Source of the DNA: Marinoscillum sp. 108
Lineage (GTDB): Bacteria; Bacteroidota; Bacteroidia; Cytophagales; Cyclobacteriaceae
Assembly (NCBI RefSeq): GCF_902506655.1
Contig: NZ_LR734808.1
Coordinates: 2,294,001-2,358,000 of the forward strand
Length of the DNA stretch: 64,000 nucleotides
Direction of reading: 5' to 3'
Position numbers and translations under genes: made by a program. Shown in pieces: positions 17,739 through 27,455 of the stretch. Every line of letters starts with the position of its first letter. The first letter of the stretch is position 1. The notes beneath the pieces were generated by a model. The model did not search any database and had not been told where the DNA came from. It worked only from the letters and a program-made list of their open reading frames with translations.

Positions 17739-17909
17739 TATGTTAAAGTATACGAATAATGGCTTTTTCATTTGACTTTGTACATTTAGCAACACTCTAG
17801 TGAGCGAAATTCATCGTTATCATTAATCAGAAACCGAAGCATCCTGATGAAACCGCCTGGAGCTAAAATAGGAATGATCACCATACAGTTGCTTCAACTG
17901 CAAATTCTA

Positions 17910-17935
17910 TCCATAAAAGAGGTGGTAATGTCCAT
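17910..17935 (-). promoter_or_regulatory. TCCAT direct repeat, 21-bp period, before GH97
   Basis: TCCATAAAAG at 17910 and TCCATCTG at 17931 repeat with a 21-bp period in the gap between the dehydrogenase stop and the GH97 start (17739-17990). The start codon is about 170 bp away, further than for the other sites. Nothing else was seen in this gap. Confidence 0.42.
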
Positions 17936-17990
17936 CTGATCGATCAATCTGACTTAATGCCTTTTTATCGAGCTGGTAATCATTAGTTCG

Positions 17991-20219
17991 TTATTCCGTA
18001 GCAAGCTCTTCCAGCGTCCAGAAATCTTCACGATCCTCAGTCTCTATTCTAGCGTTTCTTACCACCTTTTTATTAAAGGCATCTGCATCATTCATCGCCC
18101 TTATATAATTCAGTACATCTGTGATCCATTGATCATCATTACTCTTGTAAGAGGTCATTATTCCATACTCCTGACCATCGATAGGTCCAATAAGTCCATT
18201 CAATAATATTTTGCTCAGCTTGTCCGGATCACCGGTCACCCTGGGACTTCCTAACAAGGGTGGGGCAATGGCTAAACCATTTTCAGGAGTGACCCCCTTG
18301 AGATCAGGGCCATGGCAGGTAATGCATAGCTGCTTATAGGTATCATATCCACCCAGAATACTTCTTTTGTCACCAAGAGACCTTTTGGCTATCCTTAACT
18401 TCAATTGTTCCAGACGAGAGTCATCTTTCTTCAGGCTTTCCATCACAGAATGTGCTACAATCTCATTTTGCTGATATTTACTATCGATTTCGCTCAATAG
18501 GTCAGTCGCTGCTTCGCTTCGGCTATAGCGCAAACTAAGCGCCAGCTGATTGACTACTTCAATGGAAGTGTCAGCCACCAGTGGTTTCAGATGTGGAATA
18601 AAATCACTGCCCCCTGACCTTAAAAAGGTCTCACCCAATCGGATAGCTGTGATTCTGACCCTTGGATCTTCATCTTTCAGCTTTTGCAACAAAAGTGTTT
18701 TATCTACTACGCCGAGTCCTTCCAGCGTCCAAAGTGCATGAACACGTTCGATTCCAAAATCCTTATCACCATTGAATATTCTGTCAAAAAATGAGGTGTT
18801 ATCTAATGCCAGTGATTTCAACACTGGAACCACGGTCTGATCATCCTTTAATACAATGAGTTTTTGAGCGGTCATGCGGTACCATCCATTTGGATGTCCC
18901 AGGAATTCAATTAATTCCGAAGCACTTTTACCGGCCAGGTCCGGCCTGCCGTCCGGCTCAATTTGCTCATGTACGATTCTATAAATCCTGCCTCTGCCAA
19001 TGTTTTTGTCCAGATCTTTTCTAAGGATATGCGGGCGAATTTTACTTCCCTTTCTGGTCCAGTTACTCTCCTGAATAATGCCCCGATACATATCCACGAT
19101 ATACAGTGCTCCATCAGGTCCGGTTTTGGCTTGTACTGGTCTGAAATTTAAATCGGTGGAAGCCATAAATTCGGCCTGATCATAGGCATTGTAAAGCACC
19201 TTCTTACCATCTTCTACTCTTACTTTGGCTCGTCGAATCAATCGCCCCACAGGTTCTGGAATAAACAAGTCTCCGTAAGTGGAAGGCGGCAATCGATGAC
19301 CAAGGAAAATTTCTTGCCCGGCTACCCCTGTAAAATGATTAAGGGTACCGTCCTCTCTTAACCTTTTAGGGCCGCCCTGCACATCCGGTGTGCCCACGAT
19401 TGGCCATGGCTCCACAAATCCTTCGGACAGCCGCCCTTTGGGGTTGTAGTCACCATAGACGGCTGCTTGTTGGAATCCATAAGCCGGGTTTTCAGACCCT
19501 GCGGCCGAATAATACATGATCCCCATTTCGTCCTGGGTTAACCCCCATTGACCACTAGGCATATTGTCCAGAGAATCAACAATGACTTTGCCTTTTTTGA
19601 ACTTAAAGCGCATGGGATTATAGGTGGTATACACCCAGTTATCCAGATTCCAGACCAGTCCACTCTGTTGGTGTTCTAAGTTTCCACCGCGAGGGTTTGG
19701 GTTGTAATAGACACGTTCTTTTTTATCTGCAACTCCATCGTTATCGGTGTCTTTGTAGCTCCAAAGATCGTAAGAGTAGGTCTCATTGACGATCAGCTCA
19801 TTTTCCAGAGGCAAGATCATTCTTGGCAACAGCAGGCTGTCAATGAAGATGGTGCTTTTATCCATTTTTCCATCACCATCCAGATCTTCAAGCAACCTGA
19901 TTTTACTGATTGACCTGTTGGTGCCTGTACCATCCACGTCTTGCATGTAGGTATTCATCTCAGCTACATACATTCGGCCACTTCCATCCCAGGCAATAGC
20001 AACCGGCTCATCTATCATGGGCTCACTGGCCACCAGCTCCACCCGATACCCTTCAGGTAAATAAAATGTTTCCATGCTTTCTTCCGGAGACAAAAACGTG
20101 GAAGGAGCTTCCTTTACAATTTCTGGCTTTTGATAAATAGTCTCCGAATATTTTCTTTCTGTACACTTAATGAATAGCAAGCCAACCAAAAGGGTAAGCA
20201 TCGTACTTTTTACACTCAT
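17991..20219 (-). CDS. Membrane-bound propeller dehydrogenase with HEAT-like repeats and cytochrome c domain
   Basis: A lipoprotein-like N-terminus (LLFIKC) starts at ATG 20219. It is followed by a beta-propeller of the PVC/Bacteroidota membrane-bound dehydrogenase type (YLPEGYRVELVASEP; RMYVAEMNTYMQ; ALYIVDMYRG), HEAT-like helices (about 410-600), and a C-terminal cytochrome c domain with CITCH at 632-636 and a likely axial Met in YGIMTSYKS. These proteins are thought to oxidise sugars or alcohols in the periplasm and pass electrons to a c-type cytochrome chain, but few have been tested. Its place between GH95 and GH97, in the same direction, argues for a role in processing a released sugar. 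It may supply or compete with the Tat-type oxidoreductases at 5.8-8.4 kb. Confidence 0.85.
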   Translation of the reverse strand: MSVKSTMLTLLVGLLFIKCTERKYSETIYQKPEIVKEAPSTFLSPEESMETFYLPEGYRVELVASEPMIDEPVAIAWDGSGRMYVAEMNTYMQDVDGTGTNRSISKIRLLEDLDGDGKMDKSTIFIDSLLLPRMILPLENELIVNETYSYDLWSYKDTDNDGVADKKERVYYNPNPRGGNLEHQQSGLVWNLDNWVYTTYNPMRFKFKKGKVIVDSLDNMPSGQWGLTQDEMGIMYYSAAGSENPAYGFQQAAVYGDYNPKGRLSEGFVEPWPIVGTPDVQGGPKRLREDGTLNHFTGVAGQEIFLGHRLPPSTYGDLFIPEPVGRLIRRAKVRVEDGKKVLYNAYDQAEFMASTDLNFRPVQAKTGPDGALYIVDMYRGIIQESNWTRKGSKIRPHILRKDLDKNIGRGRIYRIVHEQIEPDGRPDLAGKSASELIEFLGHPNGWYRMTAQKLIVLKDDQTVVPVLKSLALDNTSFFDRIFNGDKDFGIERVHALWTLEGLGVVDKTLLLQKLKDEDPRVRITAIRLGETFLRSGGSDFIPHLKPLVADTSIEVVNQLALSLRYSRSEAATDLLSEIDSKYQQNEIVAHSVMESLKKDDSRLEQLKLRIAKRSLGDKRSILGGYDTYKQLCITCHGPDLKGVTPENGLAIAPPLLGSPRVTGDPDKLSKILLNGLIGPIDGQEYGIMTSYKSNDDQWITDVLNYIRAMNDADAFNKKVVRNARIETEDREDFWTLEELATE

Positions 20220-20263
20220 ATTATTTACTGTAATTAGGTTCATGATCAATACAACATGATGTT

Positions 20264-22759
20264 TTACTCCCCAACTAACACAATAACCTCTCCGGCGTTT
20301 GCCGGCAAGTCATACAAATAGCTCATTGGAGGCTCATACCCCTTCAAATTTGCTTCATCAGAAATCAGCGGATCCAAAATTTCAGGTGTTTGAAAAAAGC
20401 CATTTACATTTTGTCCTTTTGCTTTCTTAAGTTTTTTTCCTGCCATGGTCAACTGATTGTATGACCTGACCCGGAGGTTGCCGTCGAGTGTAGCGCGGAT
20501 TTTGGCTTCCACCAATTGCCCCCCTTTCCACTCCATCGACTCAATCACAAAACCGCCCCTGGCTCTTAGTCCTGTCACCCTGCCATCCTGCCAAACATCA
20601 GGCAACGCTGGTAGCAAATGGATCGCACCATCGTGACTCTGAAGTAGCATTTCGGCCAGTCCGGAGGTGAAACCAAAGTTGCCATCGATCTGAAACGGAG
20701 GATGTGCATCGAGCATATTGGCATAGGTACCTCCTCCCTTTGGAGCATTGGGTCTGCCCACGAGTTTGATCTGATCGCCCATGAGCTTGTAGGCATGATT
20801 GCCATCAAGCAGGCGCGCCCAAAGGTTAATTTTCCAATTCATAGACCAACCTGTGGAAGGGTCGCCACGGTAAATCAATACATTTTTAGCCGCCTCAAAA
20901 AGCTCAGGATTCCGGTAGGGAGAAATCTGGTTGGATGGCTGCAGCGCATAAAGATGAGAAACGTGACGGTGCTTATCTTTGGGATCATCCCAATCCTTAA
21001 TCCACTCCTGAATTTGTCCATACCGGCCGACTTGAATCGGTGCAAGCTTCGGTAAGGTTTCTTCAATTTCTTTAATGAAGTCTTCATCCTCACCCAGTAA
21101 TCTTGCAGCTGAGGCCGTTCTGGTAAGCATGTCAAACACCAACTCGTTATCCATGGTGGCCCCGTACTGAATGTTGACCATATTCGGGAAATGTGTCGGA
21201 CGGTTTTCCGGAGATGTAGATGGCGACATAATCAACCATCCGTGCTCCGGTTCGGGAGTTAGAAAACTCAGGCAAAATTTCGCCGAACCTTTCATGACCG
21301 GGTATACTTCTCTCAGATACTCCAAATCTCCCGAGAACATGTATTTCTCCCACAAATGCTGACTGAGCCAAATGCCTCCTGAAGGCCAAATACCCCACGT
21401 AGCACCGTCTACTGCACCTGTAATTCTCCATAAATCTGTATTGTGATGCGCTACCCAGCCATCTGCGCCATACATCTCTGCCGCAGTTTTCTGACCCGTT
21501 ACAGAAAGATCTTTCACCATCTCAATCAGCGGCTCGTGCATCTCCGGCAAGTTCGTCACCTCAGCTGGCCAGTAGTTCATCTCAGTATTTATATTGATGG
21601 TGTAAGCACTCTTCCATGGTGGATTGAGGTCGTTGCACCAAATGCCCTGCAGATTGGCAGGCTGCCCGCCAGGCTGCGATGAGCTGATCAATAAATAGCG
21701 ACCGTACTGAAAGTATAAAGCCGCCATGGCCGGATCGTTGACGGCACTGAAGTTTTTGATGCGCTCGTCGGTAGGTTTATTTGCTTCTTCGGTCTGTCCC
21801 AGATCAAGCGTCACACGATCAAAAAACTGCTGATAATACAGCGTATGCGCCCTTTTTAGGGCTTCATAACTTTTTCCATTAGTGGCACTGAGGTAGCCCT
21901 GTGTCCGCTCATGCTCATCGGCTGAAACGTCCAGATAGTTGATGAAATTGGTAGCAATCGATACAATAACGGTCACACTATTGGCATTCCTGACTGTCAG
22001 GGAGGTATCTCCGGCAATCAACTCCCCTCCCTCCGGCAAGAACTTCACTCGGGTTTCGAACTTGATCTTTCCTTTTGTACCCTCCGCCGCTTCAGGAAGA
22101 CGTTTACTTTTCCGGTCATTATTTCGACCAGCCATTTTCAATAGGTCATTGCCTTCTGTAGATACTGTCACCAACTCCGGCTTGGGACGATCCATTGTGG
22201 AGGTGAAGCTAATCTGCCCCGGCTCACTCGCCGTAAGGCGCATCACCAATACCTGGTCGGAAAAAGAAGTAAATACCTCTCGCTGAAAAACCACTTCACC
22301 TACCGTATAGCTAGTTCTTTGAATCGCTTCGCTAATGTTTAATTCCCGGTAATAATTTGTGAAATTTTCATGCCCTTCAAACTTCAAATACAAATTGCCG
22401 GCTGTTTCATAAGGCATACCATGCGAGGTGTTCGAAATAATTTTGGCATTCGCCATTTCATGAGCCTCCTTATAATTTCCATCAAAAAGCAATTGACGGA
22501 TTTGCGTTAAGTTTTCACGAATTCCGGGATTATCGTTGCGATGTGGTCCGCCCGACCATAAAGTAGACTCGTTCAGCTGTATGTTTTCACGCTCCGGCAC
22601 CCCAAAAATCATCGCACCAAGTCGTCCATTCCCTATGGGCAGCGCCTCGTTCCAATTGGGGGCAGGTTTATCGTACCATAACTTCATATTATCCTGCGCC
22701 ACCACAGCCACTGAGAGTAATACAAGACCGCAGGAAAGTATGTGCTTAAATATTTTCAT
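20264..22759 (-). CDS. GH95 alpha-L-fucosidase / alpha-L-galactosidase
   Basis: Inverting enzyme releasing alpha-linked L-fucose or L-galactose. Type I signal peptide ends VAVVAQ; mature start [19 protein letters not shown] is the classic GH95 N-terminus, followed by [10 protein letters not shown]. Conserved residues match the family by order and spacing: [12 protein letters not shown] (Asn389, Asn391), MSPSTSPEN (Glu518, probable acid) and FQIDGNFG (Asp692). Length (831) is typical. No lipobox, so it is probably soluble in the periplasm. Together with GH78 it implies deoxy-hexose branches in the target glycan. The sequence alone does not separate L-fucosidase from L-galactosidase. Confidence 0.93.
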   Translation of the reverse strand: MKIFKHILSCGLVLLSVAVVAQDNMKLWYDKPAPNWNEALPIGNGRLGAMIFGVPERENIQLNESTLWSGGPHRNDNPGIRENLTQIRQLLFDGNYKEAHEMANAKIISNTSHGMPYETAGNLYLKFEGHENFTNYYRELNISEAIQRTSYTVGEVVFQREVFTSFSDQVLVMRLTASEPGQISFTSTMDRPKPELVTVSTEGNDLLKMAGRNNDRKSKRLPEAAEGTKGKIKFETRVKFLPEGGELIAGDTSLTVRNANSVTVIVSIATNFINYLDVSADEHERTQGYLSATNGKSYEALKRAHTLYYQQFFDRVTLDLGQTEEANKPTDERIKNFSAVNDPAMAALYFQYGRYLLISSSQPGGQPANLQGIWCNDLNPPWKSAYTININTEMNYWPAEVTNLPEMHEPLIEMVKDLSVTGQKTAAEMYGADGWVAHHNTDLWRITGAVDGATWGIWPSGGIWLSQHLWEKYMFSGDLEYLREVYPVMKGSAKFCLSFLTPEPEHGWLIMSPSTSPENRPTHFPNMVNIQYGATMDNELVFDMLTRTASAARLLGEDEDFIKEIEETLPKLAPIQVGRYGQIQEWIKDWDDPKDKHRHVSHLYALQPSNQISPYRNPELFEAAKNVLIYRGDPSTGWSMNWKINLWARLLDGNHAYKLMGDQIKLVGRPNAPKGGGTYANMLDAHPPFQIDGNFGFTSGLAEMLLQSHDGAIHLLPALPDVWQDGRVTGLRARGGFVIESMEWKGGQLVEAKIRATLDGNLRVRSYNQLTMAGKKLKKAKGQNVNGFFQTPEILDPLISDEANLKGYEPPMSYLYDLPANAGEVIVLVGE

Positions 22760-22844
22760 TGAACTTCTTCTATAAAATTAGCAAACCCTTCATACCGCAT
22801 ACTTCACTGTCAAGGGTACGCGATTTATCATTTAAACTCCTCCA

Positions 22845-24380
22845 TCATTCATCACTACTTTCAATTACCTCATAATCAAGCCCTTTTCCACTGTTCTCAA
22901 CTGACTTGAGCCAGGCGTTAAGATCTGATTTCATTTGATAGGCCAACTCAGGGCGTACATACATGAGGTCATTCGTTTCAGACTTATCATTGAGCAAATC
23001 GTACAATTCATAATTTTCGCCTTTCTCATTTCCGATCAATTTGTATTGATGCGTCATCCAGCTCAGCCCGGGACTACAGATAAATCCAATTGGTTCTTCC
23101 CGAACCTCCTGCTGACCTTTGATTGCTTTCCAAACACTGATACCATCGAGCGGACGATTATGTGGATAGTCCATATCCAGAATCTCTAAAATGGTGGGCA
23201 GATAATCACTGGTGACCATGGGGTAAGCTGTTCTTTTACCTTTTTCAATCTCGGCTTCCCAAACAACAAAAGCCGGAACCCTCACTCCTCCTTCATACAA
23301 GCTTCTTTTTCGACCCCTGAATATACCTGCACTGCCCGGTGTCTTGTTTTCTGGCCCATTGTCACTACAGAAGAAAATTAAAGTGTTCTCACTCACTTCA
23401 AGGGATTCTAACTTATCCCATAAGCGACCTACCTGCTCGTCCATGGCGCTGATCGCACCATAGTAGATTTGTTGCTCCAAACTGAGGTGATCGTACATAC
23501 TTCTGTGCAGGCTATCACTCACTACCGGCAGATGTGGTGTGTGAAACCATATAGTGGTAAAAAAGGGAGAACTGTCCTGTGTGGCACCTTCGACGAATGG
23601 AATCACCCGATCCATGATGATGCGTGAATCATCACCTCGAACATTATCCGTTTCTTTTTGGTGTTCACTTTTCCAATAGGCTGCTCCGTAGTTTACGGTC
23701 GCTCCATTTTCTACTGCACGCCAACCATATCGTTTACTTTCCCCCTGCAAGAATTTAGCCGGATACACCATAGGGTCGTAGGTTGGCACCTTTGATTCCG
23801 TACAAAAAAAGGTATCATAACCGTGCTGAGAAGGTATAGAGTAATCTTCCTCATATTTTGGTTTGCCTCCGCGGTTGGAATCCAATTCGGATTTGGTGAA
23901 TGTCCCTAAATGCCACTTTCCAAAATGCGCTGTGGTATAGCCCTTGCGCTTCAACAACTCAGGCAAAGTGATCTCTTCATCCTTCATATGGCCAATATTG
24001 GCATATGGGATGCCCATTCTTAAGGGATTTCTCCCGGTGATCACGCTGGCTCTGGTGGGAGAACATACGGCTGAAGCAGAATAAAACCGATCCAGTATCA
24101 CTCCTTTACTAGCGAGCTTATCCAGGTTTGGAGTAATGATTTCCGTGTTTCCATTAAACCCAACATCGAACCATCCCTGATCATCGGTCATGATCAAAAT
24201 GATATTGGGTCTCTCTGAGCCACTGATTTGCGCACCATCCAGAACACCTGAACCAGTTGTTGCATCGTTGCAGCCATTCAAAATGAAGCAAACCAGCAGG
24301 AATGCAACAACTTTAACACAATGTAACAAGGCGCCACCCTTCATGGTAGTATGGTAGTTCATAGCGCTGTTATCAATCAT
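22845..24380 (-). CDS. Sulfatase (S1 family), lipoprotein, CSPTR motif
   Basis: Full-length (511 residues) type I sulfatase, lipoprotein by ILNGC. Metal site begins IILIMTDDQGWFDVG. The formylglycine motif is CSPTRASVITGR with Cys106; Thr replaces the usual Ser/Ala, a variant common in Bacteroidota and still expected to be modified. Also seen: LPELLKRKGYTTAHFGKWHLG and FFCSDNGPENKTPG. It is the last of three consecutive sulfatase genes, 32 bp after the previous one, and lies upstream of GH95. Which sulfate position it attacks cannot be told from the sequence. Confidence 0.93.
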   Translation of the reverse strand: MIDNSAMNYHTTMKGGALLHCVKVVAFLLVCFILNGCNDATTGSGVLDGAQISGSERPNIILIMTDDQGWFDVGFNGNTEIITPNLDKLASKGVILDRFYSASAVCSPTRASVITGRNPLRMGIPYANIGHMKDEEITLPELLKRKGYTTAHFGKWHLGTFTKSELDSNRGGKPKYEEDYSIPSQHGYDTFFCTESKVPTYDPMVYPAKFLQGESKRYGWRAVENGATVNYGAAYWKSEHQKETDNVRGDDSRIIMDRVIPFVEGATQDSSPFFTTIWFHTPHLPVVSDSLHRSMYDHLSLEQQIYYGAISAMDEQVGRLWDKLESLEVSENTLIFFCSDNGPENKTPGSAGIFRGRKRSLYEGGVRVPAFVVWEAEIEKGKRTAYPMVTSDYLPTILEILDMDYPHNRPLDGISVWKAIKGQQEVREEPIGFICSPGLSWMTHQYKLIGNEKGENYELYDLLNDKSETNDLMYVRPELAYQMKSDLNAWLKSVENSGKGLDYEVIESSDE

Positions 24381-24412
24381 TTAATTCTATTGGTCAGTGA
24401 TTTTGACCTTCA

Positions 24413-25861
24413 TTATTGGGTTTCGGATCTTGCCCAAACATGACTATCCGCCAACAGAGCTTGGTATTCCGTGGCCAGTGTTGCCTTCATTTTGGCCAAC
24501 TCCTCCGGTCGGTCAGCCGAAAGATCTATCCATTCATTTTCGTCAGCAGCGAGATTGTAGAGTTCAAAATCCACTAGTTCTGCATTTCTCACAGAATCAA
24601 TATTTCCCACATAAACATTAGTTATTTTAGGTAGATAGGCTGTGTCATACTTCAGTCTGGCCATCAGTTTCCAATCCCCATCGCGCATGGCCACTACCTG
24701 GTCATTCAGGGCATTGTAAAAAGCCCAGAGCAATGGTTTCTCTCTCGTCATCCTCCCTGTTTTGAGGAAATTGGTCAGGGATTGCCCATCCAGTTCTCTT
24801 TGTGGCAGATCTGCTCCAGCCAGCTCGCAAAAAGTAGGCATCAGATCGAGTGCCGAAACGACTGCATCTGTTTCTCCATTGAAGGTAGGCTGGCCCATCC
24901 AGTAAATAATGCCAGGCACCTTGAAGCCACCCTCGGTTGTCCAGAGTTTTCTGCCCTTTAACCCTTCAGTAGTACCATATGAGTGTATTGCCTTTGAATA
25001 CCTAAGCAGGGTCTCCGGGCCGTTATCAGAGCTGAAAACGATTAAGGTATTGTCATGACCATTCTTTTCCAGATATTCAACCAATTTACCGACCGCTATG
25101 TCCACATTTTCTACATTGGCGAAGTACTGTGCTTCATTTTCATTTTGTGCATAGGGCAGATACTTCGCTACCAGCTCAGGTGGAGAAGCAATGGGCACAT
25201 GGGGCTCATGAAAAGTCACCTGAAGATAGAACGGCTGGTCTTTCTTTTGCTTACCCAGCCAGTCCATGGCTTCATTCACCACAATCTGACAGCTAAATCC
25301 TTCGATTTCACCTACTTCTTCGCCATTTCTCACAAAGTTGTTAGGATTCTCGTGACTTGGAGCGGCATTATTATGCGTGGCAAACCAGTGATCAAAACCA
25401 AACTGATCTGGAGTAGGCTGCTTTTCAGTATTATTGAAATGTGAGTTACAATGCCATTTACCAGAAAGACATGTCGCATACCCCACAGACTTTAGCCGGG
25501 CAGGGATCGTTTCCTCATTCGCTTGCATATGAACGATATCTCGATTATTCAGGCGAGGATTGTTCCCTCCTATTATGAAATCATAAATACCTGCGCGGTT
25601 TGGGCTACGCCCCGTCATTAGTCCCACTCTGGATGGCGAACACACAGGTGCTGCGGAATAAAAATTGGTCAACTTCATACCTTTGGCCGCTAACCCATCC
25701 AGATTTGGTGTCTGGATCTTCGGGTGGCCAAATGAAGACAAATCACCATACCCCAGGTCATCACATAGGATCACAACGATATTGGGTGGACGCTCTATTT
25801 CCTCTTTGCATGAAAACAAGGCGCTGAGCCCCACGAGTAAAAAAAGGATGTAACTTCTCAT
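24413..25861 (-). CDS. Sulfatase (S1 family), lipoprotein, CSPSR motif
   Basis: Type I sulfatase of 482 residues with the textbook motif CSPSRVGLMTGR (Cys74). I chose ATG 25861 because it starts MRSYILFLLVGLSALFSC, a lipoprotein signal, and leaves one base between this gene and the stop of the gene before it; the longer frame to 25912 would overlap by 50 bp. Metal ligands are in VVILCDDLGYGD. FSSDNGPET and TFHEPHVP carry further active-site residues. One-base spacing to the preceding sulfatase points to translation as a unit. Confidence 0.93.
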   Translation of the reverse strand: MRSYILFLLVGLSALFSCKEEIERPPNIVVILCDDLGYGDLSSFGHPKIQTPNLDGLAAKGMKLTNFYSAAPVCSPSRVGLMTGRSPNRAGIYDFIIGGNNPRLNNRDIVHMQANEETIPARLKSVGYATCLSGKWHCNSHFNNTEKQPTPDQFGFDHWFATHNNAAPSHENPNNFVRNGEEVGEIEGFSCQIVVNEAMDWLGKQKKDQPFYLQVTFHEPHVPIASPPELVAKYLPYAQNENEAQYFANVENVDIAVGKLVEYLEKNGHDNTLIVFSSDNGPETLLRYSKAIHSYGTTEGLKGRKLWTTEGGFKVPGIIYWMGQPTFNGETDAVVSALDLMPTFCELAGADLPQRELDGQSLTNFLKTGRMTREKPLLWAFYNALNDQVVAMRDGDWKLMARLKYDTAYLPKITNVYVGNIDSVRNAELVDFELYNLAADENEWIDLSADRPEELAKMKATLATEYQALLADSHVWARSETQ

Positions 25862-25862
25862 T

Positions 25863-27455
25863 TTATTGAACTTTGTTCTCCCTACCTGCCCCGGTTGTGG
25901 AGGGTAATTCATTTTCTCTATTCATCCAGGTCAACTGTTTCCAGTTTTCCGGGCCATCATTCTTTTGTGGCAAACCCGGTATGCTTCGCCCATTGCGAAC
26001 GATTTCTGTGAGCTCCTTACTGAGCTGATTCACCAACTGTGGATTCTCACTTTGAATATTGGTTTTTTCACTCGGATCCGCTTTCAAATCGTACAGCTGA
26101 ACCTCAGGCATTCCTACCACATCATCCGAACCAGAACGAGGGAAACTCCAACCACCTGAACCAGAGGTAAATAATGCTTTGTAATTTCCACTGCGATAAG
26201 CAAAGGAGCCATCATAAGAGTGCATCACGATGCTTTCACGCCTGGGAGCCTCTGATGTCAGACCTAGTGCTGACACAAAACTATAGCTATCCTCCCCTGC
26301 ATTATCAGGGAATGACGTGCTAAACAGGTCAGCAAACGTGGCCAGAAAATCTGTGGTACTCACCAATGCGTCTGTTTTGGCAGGCTTGAGTTTGTCAGGC
26401 CAGGTAACGACAAACGGTACCCGATGACCTCCCTCGTATAGGTCCGACTTAAAACCACGATAAATATAACTTGGGAAATGATCCTTACTGGCTAACTGCT
26501 CAAAATCAGCCTGATTGGAGCACCCATTGTCGCTCAGAAATACCAGAATGGTGTTATCAAACACCCCTTGTTCTTTGAGCGCATTGGCAACAGCCGAAAC
26601 CACTCCATCTGTCATCATCACAAAATCAGGATAGGGATTATCCAAACCACTCTTGCCCTGATATTCAGGAGAGGGTAAGATGGGATTGTGTGGTGAGGTG
26701 AGAGGAAGGTACAAAAAGAAAGGTTTGTCTTTATTGGCATGTGCATGGATGTACTCAACCGCCTCTTTTTGAATCTCCGGTAGAACCTCCTCATGTACAA
26801 AATCCTCCGCGATCTCGCCCTCCAGCCAGATGGACTGTTTCTTCTGACTCGAAGTTCTTCTGGTCGGAACCATGGTTGGTAGGTCGTTTTCTACCCACAC
26901 ATAAGGAGGCATACTCAACGAACCAATGATTCCATAGAAGTAATCGAATCCTGCTGTAGTGGGGCCGTTAGTAATTGGTTGAGCATAATCGATGCTGTCC
27001 TTGCCGGCATCTACATTGGCCCAATTCCACCCCAAATGCCACTTGCCAATGGCGGCAGTTTCATAGCCCTGCTGCTGTAGCAAACCTGCTATCGTCAGCC
27101 GATCCGCCGGAATAAGTGCTTTATCGTACCCATAGAGTACCGATTCTTTCAATCGTGTTCGCCAACTATAGCGACCAGTGAGAAGACCGTATCTCGTAGG
27201 GGTACAAACTGAAGAATTGGTATGAGCATCGGTAAACATCACCCCCTGCCTGGCCAGGTCATCGATGGCAGGTGTCTGAATTTTCGACTGGGGATTATAA
27301 CTGGAGATGTCTCCGTAGCCCAGGTCATCCGCCAGGATAATGACAATATTAGGTGACCGCTGCGCTTCCTGCTGACAGGAACTAAAAAGCATTGTCAGTA
27401 CCAACAGAATGCTCCCAGGTAAACGGGCATTGCTTTGCATATATCGTGTTTTCAT
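25863..27455 (-). CDS. Sulfatase (S1 family), lipoprotein, CTPTR motif
   Basis: Type I sulfatase of 530 residues. ATG at 27455 overlaps the stop of the gene before it by one base (TGATG), which decides the start; it leads into a lipoprotein signal ending LFSSC. The formylglycine motif is CTPTRYGLLTGR (Cys84), again with Thr at the fourth position. VIILADDLGYGD and FLSDNGCSN carry metal ligands, and GKWHLGWNW is present. PLTSPHNPILPS resembles sulfatases of the arylsulfatase A type. First of the sulfatase trio. Confidence 0.93.
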   Translation of the reverse strand: MKTRYMQSNARLPGSILLVLTMLFSSCQQEAQRSPNIVIILADDLGYGDISSYNPQSKIQTPAIDDLARQGVMFTDAHTNSSVCTPTRYGLLTGRYSWRTRLKESVLYGYDKALIPADRLTIAGLLQQQGYETAAIGKWHLGWNWANVDAGKDSIDYAQPITNGPTTAGFDYFYGIIGSLSMPPYVWVENDLPTMVPTRRTSSQKKQSIWLEGEIAEDFVHEEVLPEIQKEAVEYIHAHANKDKPFFLYLPLTSPHNPILPSPEYQGKSGLDNPYPDFVMMTDGVVSAVANALKEQGVFDNTILVFLSDNGCSNQADFEQLASKDHFPSYIYRGFKSDLYEGGHRVPFVVTWPDKLKPAKTDALVSTTDFLATFADLFSTSFPDNAGEDSYSFVSALGLTSEAPRRESIVMHSYDGSFAYRSGNYKALFTSGSGGWSFPRSGSDDVVGMPEVQLYDLKADPSEKTNIQSENPQLVNQLSKELTEIVRNGRSIPGLPQKNDGPENWKQLTWMNRENELPSTTGAGRENKVQ

